This document shows, in pieces, positions 57,401 to 64,000 of a stretch of DNA of 64,000 nucleotides. The position numbers were made by a program, and so were the translations under genes. Under the pieces are notes generated by a model, which had not been told where the DNA came from, ran no database searches, and saw nothing but the letters and a program-made list of their open reading frames with translations. The DNA is from Rhododendron vialii (lineage: Eukaryota; Streptophyta; Magnoliopsida; Ericales; Ericaceae): the NCBI RefSeq assembly GCF_030253575.1, contig NC_080561.1:5261001-5325000 (forward strand), written 5' to 3'. Numbering within the stretch: position 1 is the first letter of the stretch; the number at the start of each line of letters is the position of its first letter.

Positions 57401-58353
57401 GCAGCACTTTTATTCTTTGTTTTCAACAATGATTTAATTCCATTCCGTATATTTGTTTTAGCTTCACTTATGCTTTCTCCATTTGGTTGAGTGTATGTCT
57501 AGTGTGGGAAGTTTGGGAAAATACCCAAATGAAGGCGATGTAAAAGGTCTCGTGGTGAGAGACTGCAACATGACTGAGACCATGAACGGCATTAGGATCA
57601 AGACATGGCCCGACTCTCCCGGACTGAGCTCAGCCACTAACATGACCTTCGAGAACATTGTCATGAACAATGTCACCAATCCAATCATTATTGACCAGGC
57701 ATATTGTCCATTCGCTACTTGTGCTTCCCTAGTAAGTACTTCGCAGCTCTTTCCAAGTCCTTGTGTTTTTTTTTCCTCAGCAGCACAAATAGTTGGACTA
57801 GCACAAATTGGAACTATTTAACCACTCGTGATCATTCACTGTAAAGCAAACCAATAAAAGAAACTGTGGCATCAAATTTGGCACGGTTGTTTTCGTTACT
57901 AGAACAAATTGAAAAAGATGGTGCTTAGAAAAATGTTTCTTCTGTAACCGAATACATGGTTACCGACTCCCCAACTTTTCACAATAGTTTCATGAATAGC
58001 CTTCTCACATCATTTCAAGGTTCAAACAGATGCTCAACAAGTACATATGTTGTTTCATTTACTACATATATAGCGTATATATGCATGACGAAGCTCATCG
58101 TATAACATGAATGCAGGCACCATCGCTGGTGAAGCTAAGTGACATATACTTCAGGAAAATAAGGGGGACGTCGTCTTCTGCAGTGGCAGTAACACTCCAG
58201 TGCAGCAAAGGCATCCCGTGCCAGAACATTTACCTCGAAGACGTTCATCTGGACCTCTTATCGTCGCAAGAGAAGAAACAAGTCGCAACATCCTCGTGCA
58301 GAAACGTCAGAGTCAAGTACATTGGCACCCAAATTCCACCACCATGTGATTAA
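54479..58353 (+). CDS. Polygalacturonase (GH28 pectinase), complete (445 aa)
   Basis: Exons 54479-54742, 55890-56030, 56132-56308, 57087-57376, 57503-57731 and 58117-58353; 1338 nt, in phase. Residues ~10-24 (LPLLLFLLTLFCFDE) form a signal peptide, so the enzyme is secreted to the cell wall. It hydrolyses alpha-1,4 bonds of polygalacturonan. The mature domain starts with FNVKRFGARANGHTDDTKAF. All GH28 motifs are present: NTD (242-244), GTGDDC (262-267), CGPGHGIS (284-291) and RIK (322-324), so the catalytic Asp residues and His288 are intact. Intron 2 (56031-56131) begins with GC in AAG|GCAAGA and is read as a GC-AG intron, because the frame and the protein family require it. The C-terminus CRNVRVKYIGTQIPPPCD is typical. 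Closest to the Arabidopsis At3g15720-like group by memory; exo- or endo-action is not decided. Confidence 0.93.
56031..56131 (+). other. GC-AG intron 2 of the polygalacturonase
   Basis: Donor AAG|GCAAGATT, acceptor GTTGCAG|GGTTAT; 101 bp. No GT donor nearby preserves the join between IVLMK and GYLKATT, which matches the family. Confidence 0.7.
56808..56946 (+). repeat. Tandem ~69-bp duplication in polygalacturonase intron 3
   Basis: Two units share ACTTGCACATTCTKGAGGGT, TGTCCTTGTCTAATACAC and CTTACACSTATACTTGAG. Both contain short open frames that are not coding. Confidence 0.75.
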
Positions 58354-58930
58354 TTCTGTTACTGTCTCATATGTTAGTGTCATCAGCTGGAGTTGGTTGT
58401 AGAGACTAAAAGAAATGGACCAATATCGTAATTGGCTAAAGGAATTGTTGGATTTTGTTAGTTATTGCTAGTTTGTGTGCACCATGCTGGTTAGTAAGAA
58501 ACGACCCGGCTTCTCTGCAGTCCTACTCACTGCAATCCAACCACCTCAGATTGCAAAGAAGGAGTAACTAAAGAGAGGAAGAAAGATTAAGGTTGTCTAT
58601 GAGATCAAAGAGTTTATTTAGCAAACTACATTGGATCAAACTAATTTTTTTTTAAGAGGATAAAAAAAAACTAATTTTTTTGACATGATTGATTTTCTCC
58701 GGTCTATAGAGTGAATTTTGAAATGGCTCATGAAAACATAAATCTTGCAAAAAGGATTTGCTCTATGCTTTTGCTCTCAATTACTTTTTTTCATTCTTCC
58801 AAATTTTTAGAAAGTTAAAATGCTTTTGAGAAGCAATGTCAACTCTTTCATTATTAGTTTTTTATGACTTGGGGTATGGGCTAGCTTAAACGCACTCCAA
58901 TTAGTATTGAGGGCCGAATCCCACCCCTAC
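58354..58930. other. Polygalacturonase 3' flank
   Basis: The 3' untranslated region and intergenic sequence; no gene seen. ACTAATTTTTTT is repeated around 58640-58680. Confidence 0.35.
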
Positions 58931-58939
58931 TCATGGGAG

Positions 58940-59170
58940 ACTCTTGGACTGCAAACAAGTCAAGCCAAGTTTTGTTGTGTTCGAACTCGACTCTTTTGCT
59001 AAACGAGAACAAAAATCGAACTTGGCTCGGCTGTAAACGAGTCGAGCCATTAACAACCTGAGCCGAACTTTGGCGTGTTAAGCTCGCATCGTTTACTAAC
59101 TGATTCCAAAACTCCGAACTCAAACTCGGTTCAATTAAAAAACAAGCCAAATCGAGCCTAGCCTTGAGCT
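58940..59170. repeat. Dispersed repeat related to 20266-20540
   Basis: ACTGCAAACAAGTCAAGCC and CTCGGCTGTAAACGAGTCGAG units, in the same style as the GCTCG-rich repeat at 20.3 kb. Confidence 0.4.
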
Positions 59171-59352
59171 GCTTGGTTTGTTTGTCGTCCTAAAGCTAGT
59201 ATGGACCTTAGTCATATAATCCTTCAAGATGACCTATGATTGCGTTCTCGATCATCGCACTCACAAATTTTTAGTTGTTCTAGAAGTTGTTGAAAAACAT
59301 TTTTAAGTCCGCGCTCCCGCACCCGTCCGCGCTTTAGGCGGCTGGGACTTAG

Positions 59353-59596
59353 GCCCCGTTCCGAAACTAAAAAAAAGCCTTTATTTTTTAAGAAGACAAT
59401 TTCAAGTTAAAATATTATGGGTTTATTGAAATTTAAAAATATGCAATATAGATCTATCTTGTTTGAAAGATCACAATGAGATCTTTTATACGATGCAAAA
59501 AAAATTGAAATATTATTTTTCATTTACATTATTTTTAAATTTAAAAATGTGAAATAAACTGTTTATTTTTTAAGAAGTTTATGTACCGGAGCCTTG
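59353..59596. mobile_element. MITE in the DUF89 gene promoter
   Basis: GGCCCCGTTCCGAAAC on the left and the complement of GGCTCCGGTACATAAAC on the right are inverted ends; TTTATTTTTTAAGAAG occurs near both ends in inverse arrangement. It is related to the element at 48213-48457 and ends ~270 bp before the DUF89 start codon. Confidence 0.6.
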
Positions 59597-59835
59597 ACTC
59601 CAATGCTCTTTCGTTCTTGTGCACGAACGCGCACTACAACTACATAGGAGTACTTGGATTTGTCGGTGTTGTCCCATCTATCTTTGTGAGATCGCTTCTC
59701 ACACCGCAACTCTGTCCTCCATCCCCGCAATTTCTCTCTCCCTTTACCTCCATAGTCCATACCATACCAAACCAGACCCTTTCAAACCCCATCATCATCA
59801 TCAACAACAAACCCACTTCTTTCCAACTTCCTCTG

Positions 59836-59868
59836 AGAGAGAGAGAGAGACAGAGAGAGAGAGAGAGA
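59836..59868. repeat. GA-rich leader directly before the DUF89 start
   Basis: An interrupted GA repeat runs right up to the ATG at 59869. Confidence 0.85.
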
Positions 59869-62800
59869 ATGGAGAGTTCTGGAGAATTGGTGGCATTTCC
59901 GTTGTTAACGACGCCGATCGAGTCCAACTACAGGGCTTGCACAATCCCATACAGGTTCCCGTCCGACAATCCCAAGAAACCTACCCCAACTGAGCTCTCT
60001 TGGATTGATCTCTTCCTCAATTCCATCCCTTCTTTTCGGTACAATCATATTGTCTCGTGCATATATAAACTGCTCCAATGCTTTCCTTCAAGTTTTTGTT
60101 TTCTCAATTTTTCCAAATAAAACCACTTGTTTTCCCCCTTTCATTGTGGCTTTTTTCAGTAGCTTCGGTTTACCCTCTGCTTCTTCTCTCAATTCTCACT
60201 CGTAATGCATGCTCTCGCGAATTTAGTAGTTTGGAATTTTTTTTTAAAACACTTTCACGCTCATGCTCATTATCAGTGCACGCGCACGCAAATTATACGA
60301 CTTAGTAATTTGGAATTTTGTTAAGAATGCTTTTACGCTCGCGCTCATTATCCCCTGTGCACGCGCACGCACACACGAATTATATGAAGGCTTTAACTAC
60401 TTTTCAAAGAGAGAAAAAGGTTCAAAATAGTGTTAAAGTTCACTTCTGTTGATATGGTTACTAGAGTTTCCTTTCTTTTTTGGGTTTATTGTTGTAATCT
60501 GGAAAATGTCAATTCTTCTTTCTAAACAGTGATTTCGGGATTTCTAGTAGTCTTTCTATTTTATTCTCCTTTTGTGTGTGTTCATTCTTTCTTGTAGTAA
60601 ACGAGCAGAGAGCGATGAAACAGTTCCTGATGCTCATATTAAAGCTGAAAAATTCGCTCAAAGGTATTTTCTATATTACGCAATTGTAACCACCTATTAT
60701 TTTCTCACATCAGATAGTATATCATCATTACTGCCTATTGGATGCCTAGGAAAAGTCTTGAAAACAGCATTTTCATTCTGTTTTTGTTACAAGCATTATC
60801 ATGATACTTCTCAATCCCATTTTCATACTTCTTTGTCTGAACTTGTTGAGTTGAATGTTTACTTTGTTAAGAACGATATTTGGGTAATTTCTTTATGATA
60901 AGCATTATTGAGTTCTGGAAAAGATTCATAGCACGATCATCCAATAACTGGTTAATCACTCTCTTAAGAATTATCCTTTGTTGTTCAAACCAAAATAGTT
61001 CCTTTACACTATCGCTGCCGACTCACTCAGGTCTGCAACACACTTTTCTAACCACCGCTTTGCTGAAAAAGAGCATGTTTTCATATTCTTTCCATAGTGT
61101 GTAAGAAGGAAAATAAGACTAAGTCATAACTGCCACACATGACCATTTTTCTGGTTGTCGTGTGTGCTCGACTGGGTTGGCGTGGGAGGTGAATGGCATA
61201 CATGCCTAGTTCAGGAATGTCACTCATTTGGTAGATACATAATCATGTTACCCCCTGTACTAACCTCCTTAATCAAAACAATATACAATAACACAACAGG
61301 AGTCAAACTTTGTTTGGCTAACACTGGTTGTGTTACACTTCCTAACGACTATAGACTATATCTGCTGAGCTCACAGAATTAAATAACGTCAGATTGTAAA
61401 TGCACGAACTTATGTCTCGTGTTTCATAGCATTCTAGATGCAAAACTACAGTTTTCAAGAAGGTTGAATATGCCCACCAATAGGTAGGAATGGATGCTAA
61501 CCGTAGACTTGAATATCTGGACATCTTTTAACCACCTCACGCAAGTGTTTTATTCTTTATCTGCGAAAGGTACTCCGAACTCCTGGAGGATTTTAAGAAA
61601 GATCCTGAAAGTCATGGTGGGCCACCTGATTGCATCGTAAGCCAAATTTCAATTTTTAGAAAATAACTGACTCAAATTGTGCTCTGTTTGACTTACATGG
61701 TAAAGAATACTCCCTCCGTCCCATTTTGTTATGCCCTTATTCCTTTTTGGGATGTCCCAAAATGATGTGCTTGTTTCAAAACTTTCCAATTTTGGATGTC
61801 TATATTACCATATTATCCCTCATTTGTCCCTCCCAAATTCAAATTTTGAACTTGATTTGAAAGAAAAGTGGAGCAAATTAATGACATGACAAGAAAGTTG
61901 ACAAAAAGTCATAAGTTGCAAAGGGGTAAAATGGTAAAATTGACACAAAGTCAATGCAATTATGATATTTTCTTAAATTACGTGAAAGTCAAAATGGGCG
62001 CAACAAATTGGGACGGAGGGAGTATATAACTATGAGGAAGCTGGATTCATTTTCTCTTTGGGTCTAGCTTCTCTGCAGGCTCCGTGAGCAAGTTCTGAGA
62101 GAACTGGGGTTCAGAGACATATTCAAGAAAATTAAGGTAAGCATAATGTTCATTCAAGAAAGTTAAATGAGCAAATTTTCATTTCTTACTTCCTTATCAA
62201 ACCAGCCCAGTGGTTTTAAATGTTGGGGACTGGGGAGACATGGCACGATACCTTTTTCCGGTGGTCTGGGAAAAATCTTGGCAAGTTCCTGAAATATGCT
62301 TTCCAGATCCATTATAGTGGAATAGGTAGTGTCACTAGGAGTTGGGTTTGCTGTGGATGTGCCCGGTAGCTGGTAAAAATGTCTGCCATCTTTCTGCTCT
62401 TATCTCTGTGTCCAAACATCTCTCGTTGTTCTCTGAGAATGGTTTTCTTTTTGTGGATTGAATGCACTAGGATGAAGAAAATGAAAAGGCAATATCCTTA
62501 TTTGGGGATGTAGTTCGACTTAATGATGCTATTGACGATGGAGCCAAGCGTGTGGAGAACTTGATAAGGGGAATATTTGCGGGGAACATATTTGATCTTG
62601 GTTCTGCAGAGGTATTTTGCACTCTTGTCTGCAAAATTATTTGAATTACGAATATAGAGATTTTTTATTTGCTTCCATCTGTCATTTGAAAGGTTACCAA
62701 AGCAATTCAAGTGGCATATTGCTTGGGGTGTCATGACTTCACAATACTTACAAGTAGCTGTTATTTTTTATTTTTGAAAGTGTGCCCGGTTATAACATTT

Positions 62801-63676
62801 TGTTTGTTCATTCTGCATTTGGATGACACATGTACATGGAAAAGTTGTAAACGCCCTACCATCTAAGTTGGTTTTTTAAGTTGTAGGAAGAGACTAAGGT
62901 TGAAAATCTGTATTGCAAAAAGTACTCTCTTTCGATACCGAATTTGGCACCTTTTTCTGGTCAATTTCTGGACATAGATGATCGATCAGTAATTTCTGTT
63001 AGCTGGTGCATTAAACGAAATAATTTCATCTTGTTCTGTAGATAACACTAGAAGTAATGAACTGCCTTGATCGGTTGTGGGTTTGGAAAATTTTTGGGTT
63101 TGGTTTTTGGGTAATGAGTGAGGAGAGAAAATAGGGTAATGATTGGGGATAGGGGTAATGAGTGGAGAGAGATGGAGAGAGAAATGAGATTAATGATTGG
63201 ATATAGGGGTAATGAGTGGAGAGAGAAATGAAATTAATGATTGGAAATATAGGTAATGAGTGGATTTGGGTTTGGAAATTTTTTTCCAAACCCACAACCG
63301 AACAAGGGCATACTTTTTGTACTTTTGTGAAGTATTCCCATATTTTATCAAGACCTGTGTGAACCACCTCCACCCTTACACTATACACTATCTTTTGCAT
63401 TCTTTTCACGTTGACTGCTACTCTACAAGAAGGCTACTGTGATTTTGGCTAACATCGTTCACAGTGAAAACACTAGTCCAGACTTTAAAGTGACTATTGT
63501 TTGAAGTTAATTGGTCATTGTTTGGTGGGTCTCATACACTAATCAGTCAGCATCAGATTTATATCTCTCTGTCTTGTCAATCTTCTATACTTTGACTGTG
63601 CTTATGATGACCTTCATTCCCAACGCATTTCAGTAAGACTTGTTCTGTAAAGCCTCAAGGAATTTCACATCCATGG

Positions 63677-63732
<56 letters not shown>

Positions 63733-64000
63733 ATTTCTTATACATTATTGAGTCTTCTTTTGTTTTTCTTGCATCTTGAAGTGTTTGGTTGTGAATTTTA
63801 AGAGCACCTTTAATAATTGCCAGAGTTCAGAAGACTGACTTCTCTGTTTGCACCCTTCCTTTTACCATGCTTAAGATGTTTATATGGATCAGAAAGAAGA
63901 AGTTTTCAGTTTTCAACTTTCAGGGGGAATAATTGCCAGAGTTTTTAGAAGTAATGTCTGTTTTGAAGCATCCAAGATCCACCCCCTATATTTTAAGTTT
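59869..64000 (+). CDS. Damage-control phosphatase, DUF89 family (At2g17340-like), 5' part
   Basis: Exons in the window: 59869-60038, 60598-60663, 61570-61636, 62068-62136 and 62471-62611, together 513 nt (171 codons); the rest lies beyond the right edge. The protein begins MESSGELVAFPLL and runs through NYRACTIPYRFPSDNPKK, WIDLFLNSIPSF, KRAESDETVPDA, DPESHGGPPDCI, LREQVLRELGFRDIFKKIK and IRGIFAGNIFDLGSAE. This follows plant At2g17340 closely. The family are metal-dependent phosphatases; the plant subgroup related to pantothenate kinase C-terminal domains acts on damaged or excess phosphopantetheine-type metabolites in the cytosol. The metal-binding Asp/Asn motifs lie in the missing half. Exon 4 must use the AG at 62067; the AG at 62078 would shift the frame. 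Introns 3 and 5 contain MITEs. Confidence 0.9.
60223..60388 (+). repeat. Diverged ~80-bp tandem duplication in DUF89 intron 1
   Basis: TAGTTTGGAATTTT then CACGCTCATGCTCATTATC and GTGCACGCGCACGC is followed by TAGTAATTTGGAATTTT, ACGCTCGCGCTCATTATC and GTGCACGCGCACGCAC. Both units carry alternating purine-pyrimidine GCGCACGC runs. Confidence 0.75.
61710..62022. mobile_element. Stowaway-type MITE in DUF89 intron 3
   Basis: The ends CTCCCTCCGTCCC and GGGACGGAGGGAG are perfect, with TA on both sides. The interior is very similar to the diverged element at 11059-11315. The right end is only ~45 bp from the exon 4 acceptor. Confidence 0.9.
63065..63307. mobile_element. hAT-like MITE in DUF89 intron 5
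   Basis: CCTTGATCGGTTGTGGGTTT on the left and the complement of CCTTGTTCGGTTGTGGGTTT on the right form ~27-bp inverted ends with one mismatch. The interior is made of GGGTAATGAGTGGAGAGAG and ATTAATGATTGG units. It belongs to the same family as 18538-18740. No clear target duplication. Confidence 0.75.
63310..64000 (+). other. DUF89 intron 5 continued, with TC/AC microsatellite
   Basis: No exon recognised up to the window edge. A compound TC then AC repeat lies at ~63678-63734. Confidence 0.5.

Noticed and set aside
59581..60120. 179-codon plus-strand frame over the DUF89 start
   Set aside because: It is the DUF89 frame extended upstream through the GA-rich leader and downstream into intron 1. 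The family start is the internal Met at 59869.

Overview
The window is nuclear DNA of a flowering plant, most likely a eudicot. The genes have GT-AG introns, the intergenic DNA is AT-rich and full of small inverted-repeat transposons, and the protein families (AKR2, plant BIG ARF-GEF, AAP, GH28, FAR1-type MULE) are plant families. The many TC/GA microsatellites would suit a woody asterid such as Ericales, but that is a guess.

Layout. 1-13 kb is gene-poor: a decayed clathrin light chain first exon, a Tourist-like element, a MULE-like MITE, a GC-rich inverted repeat, a decayed FAR1-type MULE with ~300-bp terminal repeats, and two paralogous genes for a Gly/His-rich protein about 7.9 kb apart. 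13.6-19.9 kb holds a complete AKR2 gene (+, 8 coding exons, 343 aa). At 22 kb is a small RING-H2 gene (-). 25.5-38.2 kb holds a complete BIG1-type ARF-GEF gene (-, 11 exons, 1710 aa); its intron 6 carries a terminal-inverted-repeat element containing a captured piece of a USP-domain kinase gene. 43.9-46.9 kb holds an amino acid permease (-, 7 exons, 469 aa). 54.5-58.4 kb holds a GH28 polygalacturonase (+, 6 exons, 445 aa). From 59.87 kb to beyond the right edge runs the 5' half of a DUF89 damage-control phosphatase gene (+).

The most interesting architecture is at 43.7-58.4 kb. A second, broken piece of the permease (52.81-53.63 kb) lies just left of the intact polygalacturonase, and a broken piece of the polygalacturonase (48.83-49.44 kb) lies just right of the intact permease. 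This looks like a duplicated permease-polygalacturonase pair in which each copy lost the opposite gene. The polygalacturonase relic is also split by a MITE whose empty site can be read from the intact paralogue.

The intact genes are ordinary single-copy functions: outer-envelope protein targeting, vesicle traffic, amino acid uptake, pectin breakdown, metabolite repair and ubiquitination. They do not form a pathway. Exon borders were set by hand from splice sites, reading-frame continuity and remembered family sequence. I found no tRNA, rRNA, CRISPR or clear miRNA gene.
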